DNA of 64,000 bases from positions 62,001-126,000 of the forward strand of contig JAEYZG010000033.1 in NCBI GenBank assembly GCA_023428135.1, written 5' to 3'. Below, one piece after another: positions 43,901-53,435 of the stretch. Both the position numbers and the translations under genes were made by a program. A model generated the notes under the pieces. The model searched no databases, was not told the DNA's origin, and was given only the letters and a program-made list of their open reading frames with translations. The DNA comes from Bacteroidota bacterium. Its GTDB lineage: Bacteria > Bacteroidota > Bacteroidia > Cytophagales > Cytophagaceae. Position 1 is the stretch's first letter. The number at the start of each line of letters is the position of its first letter.

Positions 43901-44405
43901 ATTCGATCCTGTCTTCAAGGTCATCAGCATACTTTTTCAGCTTGTCAAGTTCGATATCACCTGAAACGTTTACGTTCATGATAGGCACCTGGGAAACGTC
44001 TACTTCAATTACTTCCGGCTCAAACTGTCTGTCTGAAGGCAATTCAGTTTTAGCCTTATCAACAGCGTCTTTCACCTTTTGCTTTGCATCAGCAACATCA
44101 ACATCGGTTTTAAATTCAACTACAACACTTGAATAATCCTGTATTGAGTTACTTGTCACCTTTTTCACACCGGCAATTGCCTTTACCTCTTTTTCTATAG
44201 GTTTTGTGATAAGGTTTTCTATATCCTTAGGAGATGCTCCCGGATAAGGTGTACTGACATACATCTGAGGAAAAACAATTTCAGGGAATTGTTCCTTGGG
44301 CAATGCGAGATAAGTAAAAATACCTGCAATGGTGATGATGATGGTCAATACATATATACTGGTTTTATTATCTATCGACCAGCTACTGACTTTAAATTCT
44401 TTCAT
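40986..44405 (-). CDS. Efflux RND transporter permease subunit
   Basis: 1139 residues, the usual RND length plus a slightly long C-terminal tail. Opening WSIDNKTSIYVLTIIITIAG (TM1), large periplasmic loops after TM1 and TM7, and LGIVVDDAIVVIENTHRV in TM4 with the two adjacent Asp that relay protons. Twelve membrane segments are expected. Some inter-TM sequences (HDEGHIHGHI at ~500) are His-rich. It is the inner-membrane pump of a tripartite system with the adaptor and TolC encoded just upstream. AcrB/HAE-like rather than metal-specific CusA, but the substrate cannot be read from the sequence. Confidence 0.92.
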   Translation of the reverse strand: MKEFKVSSWSIDNKTSIYVLTIIITIAGIFTYLALPKEQFPEIVFPQMYVSTPYPGASPKDIENLITKPIEKEVKAIAGVKKVTSNSIQDYSSVVVEFKTDVDVADAKQKVKDAVDKAKTELPSDRQFEPEVIEVDVSQVPIMNVNVSGDIELDKLKKYADDLEDRIESIKGIRRVDIIGALEREIQINVDKMKMEAANVSMNDIRMAVASENVNLSGGLLKMDGMKRNITIKGEYEDPKDLKDLVIRSSSGAVVYLKDVAEVVDGYEEKESYARLDGKNVITLNVIKMGGENLIEVSDQINDLIKELKESKYPKSVNITVTGEQADQTRVTLHDLINTIIIGFILVTVILMFFMGTTNAIFVAMSVPLSMFIAFMVMDGAGFTLNMIVLFGFLLALGIVVDDAIVVIENTHRVFDNGKVPIKQAAKQAAGEVFLPVFSGTMTTLAPFVPLLFWPGVIGEFMYYLPITLIVTLLASLLVAYIINPVFAVDFMKPHDEGHIHGHITKGFKIVTVIFIALAAIFYLSGIVGMGNLVVTFYLLFLLNKFVLTKVIKNFQEKTWPAVQNKYESVLRWALHKKNPIWLLLGTIGLFFFSLIVFSIRTPKVVFFPESDPNFIYSYISLPVGTDQAYTDSITKVVEKRVFNVVGKNNPIIKSVISNVAVGAGDPNQPDLSVSPHKGKVTVAFVNFADRKGESSLAYLDKIREAVKGIPGAEITVEQEQGGPPTGKPINIEMSGDNYELLISESEKLIKYLENSGIEGIEKLKSDVQKNKPEIVIEVDRQKANAEGLSTGQIGMEIRNAVFGSEISKFRDFEDDYPIQLRYNYAQRNDIEGLLNSKITYRDMNMGGIVRQVPLSSVAKIRFTDTYGGINRKNEKRLVTVYSNILTGYNGNEVVAKITKSIKDFPRAEGISIDMTGEQEDQKETGAFLGFAGLAAIGLIFLILVTQFNSVSKPVIILSEILFSTIGVFLGFSIFKMDMSIVMTGVGIVALGGIVVRNGILLVEFTHYLEEQGYTTKEAAIQAGKTRMTPVLLTATATMLGLIPLAVGLNIDFVTLFTEFNPHIFFGGDSVAFWGPLSWTMIFGLIFATFLTLILVPVMYLLVDELKIKVGYKKKHIDHIYAGEVIDISETEVNKGLLK

Positions 44406-44520
44406 CTTTTTTGTCTGTTTTAACTGAGCGCTTCAAGCAAATGCTTTGAGCGACTTATTAAAAATGATTTAAGTATTTTAAGGGAAAGTAAACTATCCCC
44501 TTATAACCTCATTGATATTA

Positions 44521-45669
44521 TTAAAATGTTACAGGCTGACCGTCTACGAGATCCTGATAACCAACAGTAATAAGTTTATCTCCTTTGCTCAAGCCTGATA
44601 GAACCTCAGCACTGCTGTGGTATGTTTTACCTGTAGAAATCATTTTTTTCACAGCAATACCTTTGTCTGCAATGAATACATAATCTCCCTGATCTGAGTG
44701 CTGGATAACATTTATAGGAATGATCATAACATCTGCTTTCTCATAATCTTTAATCTTCACATTAGCGATAAGATTAGCCTTAAGATTTTTAACACCTTTA
44801 GCATCCAGCTCAACCTGGAAACTTCTGTTTATAGCATTGACAACATCACTTACCACAGTTACTTTAGTTTTTGCGGTTTCCTCCACATCTGGGAACGTAA
44901 GAATTGCTTCATCACCCTTTCTTATTTTAGATACATAAGACTCAGGTATTTCAGCTAAAATCTTGAATGCGCTTGAATTAATAACTCTGAATGCAGGTGC
45001 CCCAGGAGCTGTAACTTCACCCTGATTAGGGAAAATCTCATCAACAACTCCATCAATAGGAGATTTAATTTTAGTCAACTGATGTTGTTCGATTAGAGAT
45101 TCCTTTCTTTTCTCCAGAGACTCTTTATTGTTTTTAGCAGATAAGAACTGAATTTCAGAACCTATATTTTGATCCCAAAGTCTTTTTTGTTTGTCATAAA
45201 CATTGGTAGCAAAGGCAAGTTGGGTATTTACTTCTTCAATTCCTTTTTGAACGATAGCATCATCAATAGAAGCCAGAAGAGTTCCAGCTTTTACATACTG
45301 ACCTTTCTGCACATAGATTTTCTCAATGGTTCCGCTTGCTTTAGAGACAAGTGTGATATTTTTATCTGTATCAACTTTACCCTGCACCTCAACATAATGC
45401 CTGAAAACGCCTGGTTCCAGTGTATCTATTGAAACATAAACAGGTTTAGTAACAACATTCTTTTTACCACCAGCTTCAGAAATTTCTTTTTCCAAAGAAG
45501 CTATCTTGGTTTCCAGTTCTTCGTATTGTTTTTTATAATTAGCCAGTTCAGCTTCTTTTTTCTCAAGATTGTTAGCCGACTTGCAGGCAAACATTGCAAC
45601 TGCCAAGCTTATGTAAAAAAATCCTGCTTTCATACTTTTGGTTATGTTTGTGTTTATATGTCTTTTCAT
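44521..45669 (-). CDS. RND efflux periplasmic adaptor (membrane fusion protein), lipoprotein
   Basis: 382 residues. A lipobox with Cys at position 29 (LAVAMFACKS) predicts lipid anchoring; a second in-frame ATG 36 bases downstream would also keep the signal. A short coiled coil (NNLEKKEAELANYKKQYEELE, up to ~65) precedes the lipoyl half-motifs (KASGTIEKIYVQKGQYVKAG; IKSPIDGVVDEIFPNQGE), a helical hairpin and beta-barrel domains. It bridges pump and TolC. The start is 1 base after the tolC stop, so the two are translationally coupled. Confidence 0.9.
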   Translation of the reverse strand: MKRHINTNITKSMKAGFFYISLAVAMFACKSANNLEKKEAELANYKKQYEELETKIASLEKEISEAGGKKNVVTKPVYVSIDTLEPGVFRHYVEVQGKVDTDKNITLVSKASGTIEKIYVQKGQYVKAGTLLASIDDAIVQKGIEEVNTQLAFATNVYDKQKRLWDQNIGSEIQFLSAKNNKESLEKRKESLIEQHQLTKIKSPIDGVVDEIFPNQGEVTAPGAPAFRVINSSAFKILAEIPESYVSKIRKGDEAILTFPDVEETAKTKVTVVSDVVNAINRSFQVELDAKGVKNLKANLIANVKIKDYEKADVMIIPINVIQHSDQGDYVFIADKGIAVKKMISTGKTYHSSAEVLSGLSKGDKLITVGYQDLVDGQPVTF

Positions 45670-45670
45670 A

Positions 45671-47041
45671 TTATTCAGTTGCTAATGTTCCTAAAGCTTT
45701 TTTATAATCAAGTTGCGCTACTAACAAATCATATAATGCATTGTAGTAATTGGTCTGTGCATCTCTGAGAGCATCCTCCGCATTTGTTACTTCAATGTTT
45801 GTTCCTACTCCCTCAGCATATTTGATTTTCACTACCCTTGAAACATTAGTTGCCAAAGCCATATTTTTCTGCTGCACTTCAAGGGTTCTGATAGCATTGT
45901 TTACAGTAATTTCACTTTGTTTTACCTGCATATCAATTGTATTCTTCAGTGCTAGTATTGTATTTTCTGTCTTTCTTAACTCCAGTTTCTTTTGCTGTCC
46001 CTTATAATGTCTACCAAAACCGTCAAAAATAGGGACATTCATATTTACACCTAAAAGAGCATATGAATACCATTTATACTGAAACAGATTCACAAATTTT
46101 ACATCTTGTCTGGTATAGCCACCGGTTGCAAAAGCAGAAATACTTGGATAGTAACCCGCTTTTACATTTTTTAGATCCAGATTTTGCAAAATTTTCTGAT
46201 TCTCCAACAATGCAAACTCTATTCTTTCGTTGTAATTGGCTTTAGTTCCCTTTAGCAAGACACTTTCTGAACTATTTAACGCAAGTGTATCAGATGCTTT
46301 AATAGGCTCTTCAATTGGCATTCCCATTTGGAACTTCAGAAGCATTTTACTGATGTCTAAACCAGAATCAAATTTTGTTTTATCAGAAAGCAGATTATTC
46401 AGACTTACTTCTAGACGATCAAGATCTATCTTCTCAATAAATCCGTTCTCATACATTTGCCTGGATTGGCGAACAGTTGAATCCAATGTGGCAATGCTGC
46501 TATTCAGCCTGCTGATTCTTTCCTGAGTGATCAACACCAGATAATATGCCTTCGTCACATTGTCCACTGTCTGGATTTTAGATTGTTGAATAGTCTTTTG
46601 CGCCAGGCTCTGATAAGCTTTTGCTGCTTTTAAACCTACGAAATAAGAACCATCAAATAAAAGCTGACTAATGGTAGCGCCTGCATCTCCGGAGCTGGGC
46701 AACTGGAAGATATTTTTTGCAACCAAAACATCTCCACTTATCTCACCACCGGCAGTACCAAATGATGAAGCTAAAGGATTCGATTTAGCAAAAAACATAT
46801 TACGCAGCTTCGAATTTTCAATCATCGATACAGTACCGTTGATCTGTGGCAAGCCAATTGCCTGGATTTCTCCAACCCTTGCCTTCGCTATCTCTGCATC
46901 CAGAGTAGAGTTCAGATACGTAGACTGATGTTCCAATGCATAATCTATACATTGTTTCAGGGTGTAACTGCTGTCCGTTTGCGCAAATCCTCTTGTTACG
47001 CTACAGAGAAAAGTGAGTAGAAAAATGTACCTAGTTTTCAT
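45671..47041 (-). CDS. TolC family outer-membrane efflux protein
   Basis: 456 residues. Signal peptide (~1-20), then two structural repeats of the outer-membrane efflux protein family: YTLKQCIDYALEHQ at the start, long coiled-coil helices (~150-220 and ~370-440), and strand regions with small residues. The repeat ends in AEGVGTNIEVTNAEDALRDAQ. It forms the outer-membrane channel of the RND system. It lies 11 bases after the TetR gene and 1 base before the adaptor gene. Confidence 0.9.
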   Translation of the reverse strand: MKTRYIFLLTFLCSVTRGFAQTDSSYTLKQCIDYALEHQSTYLNSTLDAEIAKARVGEIQAIGLPQINGTVSMIENSKLRNMFFAKSNPLASSFGTAGGEISGDVLVAKNIFQLPSSGDAGATISQLLFDGSYFVGLKAAKAYQSLAQKTIQQSKIQTVDNVTKAYYLVLITQERISRLNSSIATLDSTVRQSRQMYENGFIEKIDLDRLEVSLNNLLSDKTKFDSGLDISKMLLKFQMGMPIEEPIKASDTLALNSSESVLLKGTKANYNERIEFALLENQKILQNLDLKNVKAGYYPSISAFATGGYTRQDVKFVNLFQYKWYSYALLGVNMNVPIFDGFGRHYKGQQKKLELRKTENTILALKNTIDMQVKQSEITVNNAIRTLEVQQKNMALATNVSRVVKIKYAEGVGTNIEVTNAEDALRDAQTNYYNALYDLLVAQLDYKKALGTLATE

Positions 47042-47052
47042 ATAAATTTATT

Positions 47053-47673
47053 TCAATCTTCTTCCTGGATTTTTTTGTATTGGTTAATTAATTTATGTCC
47101 TTTTAATGTGCAGATTCCGTGAAGGAAATAGTCTATAAACTGCATCTGCAGTTCCTGAATGGGAAATTGTAGCGGAGGGAAAACAGCAATGTTGAATCCA
47201 AGCTGAATCTCCTCTATCCTTAGCCTGGCTATCATTTCCACATTGATATCCTGCCTGAAAAGTCCCTGAATCTTTCCTTTATTCAGTATATCCACAATAT
47301 ATCCCTTAAGGCATTTTTCCTTATGATCCACCCAGTTTTTATAAGCTTTTGGAAAATATCTTTCTACTTCAAAAAGTATGATTGAATTTATATTCCGGAA
47401 TGAATCTCTTATATATTCTGACAATTTTATAAGCTCATCTATAGGATCGGCGGCTACATCTCCAATCTGAAGATAGCTTTGCTCCCTTTCCTTTAAATGA
47501 TTGTTCATCACCTCACAAACAAGCTCATTCTTATCTTTATAATATTGGTAAATGGTTTTTTTTGAAATCCCAAGATTCCTTGCAATCTCATCCATTGTGA
47601 TGATTTTCACACCGTAACTCAGAAAATACTCTTCTGCGCCTTTTACTATTCGTTCTTTCATTTCAATGGGCAT
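47053..47673 (-). CDS. TetR/AcrR family transcriptional regulator
   Basis: 206 residues. An N-terminal HTH (~5-55; FLSYGVKIITMDEIARNLGISKKTIYQYYKDK) is followed by an all-helical ligand-binding domain (~70-200). It is the first gene of the efflux operon, a common arrangement for local, ligand-relieved repression of an RND pump. The upstream 160 bases are extremely A/T-rich; no clean dyad operator stood out. ATG at 47673 is used; the ATG at codon 5 is possible. Confidence 0.88.
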   Translation of the reverse strand: MPIEMKERIVKGAEEYFLSYGVKIITMDEIARNLGISKKTIYQYYKDKNELVCEVMNNHLKEREQSYLQIGDVAADPIDELIKLSEYIRDSFRNINSIILFEVERYFPKAYKNWVDHKEKCLKGYIVDILNKGKIQGLFRQDINVEMIARLRIEEIQLGFNIAVFPPLQFPIQELQMQFIDYFLHGICTLKGHKLINQYKKIQEED

Positions 47674-47837
47674 TATTTCTCCACAAAACTATGGAAACTT
47701 TTTAAAGACTCAAAGTTTCCGGAGTTTATTTTTTTTCAAAAAAAAAATTTAATAATTGATTTTGAATACAGAAGGAATATTAAATTGGTCAAAATTGATT
47801 TAAAAGGAAATTCCTAACGGGCGGAGATAATTCTGAA

Positions 47838-50051
47838 ATGTTTGACTTGAATATTATTAAGGAACCAATTTTTATTTTGGATTTTGAGGGAAAAATCATT
47901 GAAAAGAATGAAGCCGGAGATGATTCCTTAGCTTTATTTTTTAAAGAAGGTATTATCAAAAAGCCCTTGCACCAACTCTTTAACTCATGTCTAAAAGAGA
48001 ATACTTCCAAAGACATTCAACTTTGGGGAAATTCACACTATCTTATTTCCTTTCAAAAGGACAATGAAAACAGGGTGATAGGACAATTCAGTCTTTTACC
48101 CAAAGAAATTACAGAGAGCAGTTTTTCAAAAGAAAAAATCAATTTCCAGGAAATCATAGACAACCTGCCACTAAACCTTTATCTGAAAAATCCCTCAGGA
48201 GAAATCATCTATATCAATCCTTATTTTCAAAAGTCAGATTCTGGATTAAACAAAAACTTTCTGGGTCTCACAGTAATTGATTATTTGGACAAAGAAACTG
48301 CTACAAAGATCCAGGCGGAAGAAAAAGAAATATGGAGATCAGGTCTGCCCAGAATGACTGAAAAAACAATGATTATAGATGGCCAACCTAAATCATTCCT
48401 AATAGGAAAAGTTCCTGCAGAATTTCCTGATGTCGGCAAAGTACTTTTATGCTATAGTATTGATGTTACACAACAAAAACAGACGTCTGAAATTTTAAAA
48501 AAAGAGAAGGAACTTGCGGAAGCCTCGTCTAAGGCTAAAGAACAGTTTATTTCCGTTATTAGTCATGAGATAAGAACACCTATGAATACAGTGGTTGGGA
48601 TGACTAATCTATTGCTGCAAAGTCAACACTATCCTGAACAGAGAGATTATCTTAATGCTCTTAAGGCATCTTCAGATAATCTGCTAGCCATTGTTAATGA
48701 CATCCTTGATCTTTCAAAAATAGAGTCTGGAAAAATATTCTTTGAGCAGACAGATTTTTCTCTTCGCAACTTATTAGAAGATCTGAAGAAAACATTTGCT
48801 TTCAAGGCCGCAGAAAAGAATGTACTGATCACACTAAATGTAAGCAACGATATTCCCTTATTCCTGAAAGGAGATCCTTTCAGGCTTAATCAAATATTTT
48901 TAAATCTGATTTCAAATTCAGTGAAATTTACTGAAGTAGGAACTATTGATATAGTAGCAGATTTAATAGAGTCTTCCACCAAGGAAGTACAGATATTATT
49001 TACAATTAAAGACACAGGAATTGGAATACCAGAAGACAAGCTCTCTTTAATTTTTGAAAGCTTTACTCAGGCAGACCTTGACATATCAAGGAAATATGGA
49101 GGTACTGGGTTAGGCCTAACAATAACAAAAAAGCTAATTGAACTTCAAGGTGGTAACATAGGTGTGGAGAGTAAAGTTAAAGAAGGTTCAAAGTTCATTT
49201 TCAATCTGAAGTTTACCAGATCTCATAAGACTAAAATAACAACTCAACCTCAATCTTCCGTTAATAAATTTCAAGGCCTGGACAGTCTCCGGCTACTTGT
49301 GGTAGAAGACAATAAAATGAACCAGCTTGTAGTTCTGAGATTCCTTGAAAAACAAAACATTCAGGCCGACATTGCAGAAGAAGGTCCACAAGCCCTGGAC
49401 CTTCTGAAAAACAAAGAGTACGACCTTATTCTGATGGATATACAAATGCCTGGAATGGACGGCTACCAGGTAAGTGAAATTATCAGAAAAGAATTTCCTG
49501 AGCCGAAAAACAGTACACCAATTATAGCTTTAACTGCTATGGCTTTGTCTGAGGTACAGGAAAAAATAAAAGTATATGGAATCAACGATTACATTTTAAA
49601 ACCCTTTAGCCCTGACAATCTCTTCTCCAAAATAGCTGAAAATGCAGGCAATGTAATTAAATACACAACTCCCACTAAAACTATTCAACCAGTGATTACA
49701 AATCAAAAACACACCGACCTCACTTATCTGATCAATGCATCTGATAACAATGCAGGATTCATCAAACAAATGATTGATATCTTCCTTAAACAGACACCCG
49801 ATTTCTTGCAAGAATTAAGGGCTTTTCACGACAAGCAGGACTGGGAAAATTTCAGAAAAGTGATGCATAAAATGAAGCCCACCATTAAAATGATGGGTAT
49901 TAATGAATTGAACAAAAATGTTGAGTTTATTGAAAGTTCGGTAAAGCAGCAGCAGAATCTATCAGAAGTTTCTGCTCATCTGACTACCATAGATACAATA
50001 TGCAAAGCCTCCTTTAAGGAGCTACAGCTGGAATTGGAGAAGCTTCCCTAA
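47838..50051 (+). CDS. Hybrid sensor histidine kinase with PAS, REC and HPt domains
   Basis: 737 residues. A short N-terminal PAS-like segment (~1-85), a PAS domain (~100-210; NLYLKNPSGEIIYINPYF), HisKA with H243 (VISHEIRTPMN), an HATPase domain (~345-460; NLISNSVKFTE, DTGIGIP, GGTGLGLTI), a receiver with phospho-acceptor D534 (LILMDIQMPGMDG) and a C-terminal HPt with H677 (VMHKMKPTIKMMG). No membrane segment, so it senses a cytoplasmic signal. The phosphorelay His-Asp-His would need a separate output regulator, not encoded nearby. It is divergent from the TetR gene, and its stop is only 8 bases from the stop of the convergent T9SS gene. Confidence 0.92.
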   Translation: MFDLNIIKEPIFILDFEGKIIEKNEAGDDSLALFFKEGIIKKPLHQLFNSCLKENTSKDIQLWGNSHYLISFQKDNENRVIGQFSLLPKEITESSFSKEKINFQEIIDNLPLNLYLKNPSGEIIYINPYFQKSDSGLNKNFLGLTVIDYLDKETATKIQAEEKEIWRSGLPRMTEKTMIIDGQPKSFLIGKVPAEFPDVGKVLLCYSIDVTQQKQTSEILKKEKELAEASSKAKEQFISVISHEIRTPMNTVVGMTNLLLQSQHYPEQRDYLNALKASSDNLLAIVNDILDLSKIESGKIFFEQTDFSLRNLLEDLKKTFAFKAAEKNVLITLNVSNDIPLFLKGDPFRLNQIFLNLISNSVKFTEVGTIDIVADLIESSTKEVQILFTIKDTGIGIPEDKLSLIFESFTQADLDISRKYGGTGLGLTITKKLIELQGGNIGVESKVKEGSKFIFNLKFTRSHKTKITTQPQSSVNKFQGLDSLRLLVVEDNKMNQLVVLRFLEKQNIQADIAEEGPQALDLLKNKEYDLILMDIQMPGMDGYQVSEIIRKEFPEPKNSTPIIALTAMALSEVQEKIKVYGINDYILKPFSPDNLFSKIAENAGNVIKYTTPTKTIQPVITNQKHTDLTYLINASDNNAGFIKQMIDIFLKQTPDFLQELRAFHDKQDWENFRKVMHKMKPTIKMMGINELNKNVEFIESSVKQQQNLSEVSAHLTTIDTICKASFKELQLELEKLP

Positions 50052-50059
50052 TGAAGCTT

Positions 50060-51958
50060 TTATCGCAGTACTTCCAACCAGCCTTTGATTTTCTTTTTAT
50101 TTAGATCAACCATATAAAAATAAATCCCATCGGGGTACTCCACTGGATCCCATGAGAAGCCAGGGTCTTCAGATTTAAATATCCTGCTTCCCCACCTGTT
50201 ATAAATTTCTATACCCTTAAAGTGATATTCGCAGTTACCGCCATATAAACCGGAAATTTTGTAAGTATCATTATGGGTATCGCCGTTAGGTGTGACCAGG
50301 TTGTCAGGCCTTACTTTATCTACCTCTGTTTCGCTATCCTTTACTCTTAATGTCAATGTATCATACACCTGGTGTGAGTAGACACAACTGCTGTCTTTCA
50401 ATTTAAAGACAACATTAAATACACCCGGATTGAGCTCATCACAGTCTGGCATCCATAAAAGCGGATTGGCAATAGAATCCTTCCCATTTATATTGGTAAA
50501 GAACATTCCCTTATCTTCCAGATTAAAATCAACTCCTGTAGCTGATAAATACATAAAATCAGCAGAATCGACTCCAATTACATTTATCTTATTTAAAGAA
50601 CCAGGGAAAACGTCTATTGTCTTTCCTCCCGGATCAAACTGTAATATAGGTGCTGGGTTTTCAGGGGGAGGTATAATTAAAACTTTTATTTTAAGTGTAT
50701 CTGTTCGTGGATGGGGGCATCCATCATCGCTTACTACAATGTCGAGATCAAATAATTTTTCCTCCTCTATCAACAATTTATCACAGGGATTAAAAACAAA
50801 TGGAGCCCTTACGGTATCATTTACACCAGGCCTTAACTGCTGAGGTCCAGGAGGTGTAAAAATTGAAGGAGGAAGATTGGTCCTTATTTTTGAAATATGA
50901 ATATTCGCCGGACGATTTAAAACAGTTGTACTAGAATCGGACAATAAAAGCTCAAAGGCTTTTATTTCATTTAGTTTCACAACAAAAGTATCTCCTTTGA
51001 ACTCAGTATCCGGTCCTTTAGGCTTCTCTATATCTACCTTAGGGCCAAGATTTACAGGACAATTTTTCACAAGGAACTGGTAATCCCGTCTCACCTGCCC
51101 TATCTTTCTATTGTTTCTATATTCATCAACAATCATGGAAACAACAAACAGTCTGTTGTTGGCTTCACTCGGATTTACAGACAATATCCCGGAGCGTTGA
51201 TCTACCTTTAATGCAGGATTTCCTTGAATCATATTGGAAGCGCTATATCCTGGTCTCCAGATAATAGGATCATAGGGAGCAGGTTTTGGATCAGGCAATG
51301 CTTCTCCATAAATACTTGCATGGCCATTTAACGGCGTTACCAGAGTGTATACTAATGAATCCCCATCCAGATCATATCCTCCAAAGTTAAAAGTATTCAT
51401 CTGGTTTCTGCAAAAATAATCCGCTACCATATCATCAAAAACAGGAGAGGAATTTACAAATGGCCTCCCTCCTCTTCTAACCGGAGGAAATTCAAGGTAA
51501 AAAACCTGACCTGCTTTATCAGGGTCCACAATATTTTTAATATCCTCATTCCTGCAACATCTTTCCCAAACAATATAATAGCCTCCCGGATCATCATAAA
51601 TAGCAGGATCAAGAAAAATATTGGCTTTATATTTCAAGTTTAAAGTCTCTTGAACTCCTCTCTCCAGAAAATCACATTCTTCGGTTGCATATTTTACCCT
51701 TTCGTAATCAATATTTCTAACCAATTCCTGTGTACCTACCTGCACATTGTCTGATTTTCTGAAAATATTTGTTTTTATGGTAATGTCAGCATCCAATAAG
51801 CCAGGCGCGGCATTGAGTTTATCGAAATAAAGCCTCATACTGAGGGTATAATTGTATCCTCGATAATGGCGCAATTGAAATTCACCTCCTACAATATGGC
51901 TGGCGAATAGTTGGGAGCTTATGAAGAGAATAAAAAATAGAAAGTAGATCTTTTTCAT
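50060..51958 (-). CDS. T9SS type B (gliding-motility-associated C-terminal domain) protein
   Basis: 632 residues from the ATG at 51958 (MKKIYFLFFILFISSQLFASHIVGGEF), which gives a signal peptide; longer in-frame starts would run into the divergent rlmD promoter. The region after ASHIVGGEFQLRH is typical of long Bacteroidota surface proteins, with Ig/cadherin-like strands. The C-terminal ~90 residues (LVTPNGDTHNDTYKISG ... IEIYNRWGSRIF ... DGIYFYMVDL) are the CHU_C-type sorting domain. It is exported by T9SS and attached to, or shed from, the surface; the exact role (adhesion, gliding) is unknown. Confidence 0.88.
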   Translation of the reverse strand: MKKIYFLFFILFISSQLFASHIVGGEFQLRHYRGYNYTLSMRLYFDKLNAAPGLLDADITIKTNIFRKSDNVQVGTQELVRNIDYERVKYATEECDFLERGVQETLNLKYKANIFLDPAIYDDPGGYYIVWERCCRNEDIKNIVDPDKAGQVFYLEFPPVRRGGRPFVNSSPVFDDMVADYFCRNQMNTFNFGGYDLDGDSLVYTLVTPLNGHASIYGEALPDPKPAPYDPIIWRPGYSASNMIQGNPALKVDQRSGILSVNPSEANNRLFVVSMIVDEYRNNRKIGQVRRDYQFLVKNCPVNLGPKVDIEKPKGPDTEFKGDTFVVKLNEIKAFELLLSDSSTTVLNRPANIHISKIRTNLPPSIFTPPGPQQLRPGVNDTVRAPFVFNPCDKLLIEEEKLFDLDIVVSDDGCPHPRTDTLKIKVLIIPPPENPAPILQFDPGGKTIDVFPGSLNKINVIGVDSADFMYLSATGVDFNLEDKGMFFTNINGKDSIANPLLWMPDCDELNPGVFNVVFKLKDSSCVYSHQVYDTLTLRVKDSETEVDKVRPDNLVTPNGDTHNDTYKISGLYGGNCEYHFKGIEIYNRWGSRIFKSEDPGFSWDPVEYPDGIYFYMVDLNKKKIKGWLEVLR

Positions 51959-52023
51959 ACTCAAAATTAATATTTCTCGTCTAAAGACAAAGGATAATTC
52001 ATTATTGTTTAATTTTGGATACC

Positions 52024-53430
52024 ATGAGTAAAAAAGATAAACAATTTCGCTTTGAAAAAGTAACAATTGGCGAAATGGCAGCCGAGGGAAAATGCGTGGC
52101 AAGAGTAAACGACAAGGTGATTTTCACTGAGTTCCTGGCACCTGGCGATGTAGCGGATCTAAGAATATATAAAACAAAAAAAAGATTTGCCTTCGCTAAG
52201 GCGGAACATATCTACGAATTTTCTTCTTCCCGAACCACACCTGTTTGTGAGCATTTTGGCACTTGCGGAGGTTGTAAATGGCAGCATATAACCTATGATA
52301 ATCAAGCTCTTTATAAAGAGAAACAGGTGAAGGATAATCTTGAAAGAATAGGTAAAATAAATGTTGAAGAATATCTGCCTATAATTCAGGCCAAATCAAC
52401 TTATAACTACAGAAACAAACTTGAATTTTCTTTTTCCGATAAAAGGTGGCTCACCAATGAGGAAATTGCAACTGAAGATAACCTTAATGATATGAATGGA
52501 CTTGGCTTTCACGTTCCTGAGAGATTCGATAAAGTCCTGGACGTAAAGAAGTGTCATCTTCAGCAAGAACCTTCAAATGCCATCAGGCTTGAAGTCAGGA
52601 AATTTGCCGTAGAAAACGACATTCCTTTTTATAATTTAAGGGAACATTTCGGAGTACTGAGAAATCTGATTATCAGAAACTCAAGTCTGGGAGAGCTAAT
52701 GGTTATTCTACAGGTAAGGGAATTTACGGATAAAGTAAATTTACTCCTTGAACATCTAAAGACGACGTTCCCTGATATAACCAGCCTGCAATATGTGGTA
52801 AATCAGAAATCCAACGACACTTTCCATGATCTTGATATTCATTTGTTTCATGGTAAGTCATATATTACCGAGCAAATGGAAAATCTCCATTTCAGGGTAA
52901 GCCCCAAGTCCTTTTATCAGACAAATTCAATACAAGCTTATGAGTTGTACAAAGTAACAAGGGATTTTGCAGGACTTACGGGAAATGAAAATGTCTATGA
53001 CCTGTATACCGGAACCGGAACTATAGCCAACTTTGTAGCTGGCAGGGCAAAAAAAGTAACAGGTATAGAATATGTGCCAATGGCAATAGAAGATGCAAAG
53101 ATAAATTCTTCAATCAATAACATTTCCAATACTTCCTTTTATGCTGGTGATGTGAAAGACATCCTTACAGCCTCTTTTCTTGAAAAAGAAGGAGCTCCGG
53201 ATGTTATCATCACAGATCCGCCAAGGGCTGGTATGCATGAACATGTGATAAAAAAAATACTTGAGCTCGCTCCGCAAAGAATTGTCTATGTAAGCTGTAA
53301 CCCTGCAACTCAGGCGAGAGACCTTGCCTTGCTAAATGAAAAATATGCAGTAAAAAAGGTAAGGCCCGTAGATATGTTTCCGCAAACTCATCATGTGGAG
53401 AATGTAGCATTATTGGAAAAAATTAACTGA
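52024..53430 (+). CDS. rlmD: 23S rRNA (uracil-1939-C5)-methyltransferase
   Basis: 469 residues from the ATG at 52024 (MSKKDKQFRFEKVTI); an ATG 9 bases earlier is possible. An N-terminal TRAM domain (~8-65) is followed by an iron-sulfur cysteine set (CEHFGTCGGC at ~78 and C in VKKCHLQ at ~178), then a SAM methyltransferase domain with DLYTGTGTIANF, IITDPPRAG and the catalytic IVYVSCNPATQARDL. This is the RlmD/RumA family, methylating U1939 of 23S rRNA; RlmC or TrmA-like activity on another uridine cannot be excluded. It heads a compact three-gene unit. Confidence 0.88.
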   Translation: MSKKDKQFRFEKVTIGEMAAEGKCVARVNDKVIFTEFLAPGDVADLRIYKTKKRFAFAKAEHIYEFSSSRTTPVCEHFGTCGGCKWQHITYDNQALYKEKQVKDNLERIGKINVEEYLPIIQAKSTYNYRNKLEFSFSDKRWLTNEEIATEDNLNDMNGLGFHVPERFDKVLDVKKCHLQQEPSNAIRLEVRKFAVENDIPFYNLREHFGVLRNLIIRNSSLGELMVILQVREFTDKVNLLLEHLKTTFPDITSLQYVVNQKSNDTFHDLDIHLFHGKSYITEQMENLHFRVSPKSFYQTNSIQAYELYKVTRDFAGLTGNENVYDLYTGTGTIANFVAGRAKKVTGIEYVPMAIEDAKINSSINNISNTSFYAGDVKDILTASFLEKEGAPDVIITDPPRAGMHEHVIKKILELAPQRIVYVSCNPATQARDLALLNEKYAVKKVRPVDMFPQTHHVENVALLEKIN

Positions 53431-53435
53431 TCATC

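Noticed and set aside
44427..44452. Imperfect hairpin between adaptor and RND genes
   Set aside because: Stem CGCT/AGCG and AAGCA/TGCTT with internal mismatch and no T run; too weak to call.
47674..47837. Operator for TetR
   Set aside because: Region is poly-A/T-rich, so many weak dyads arise by chance; none stands out.
51959..52102. N-terminal extension of the T9SS type B gene
   Set aside because: It would hide the signal peptide 48 residues inside and overlap the rlmD start.
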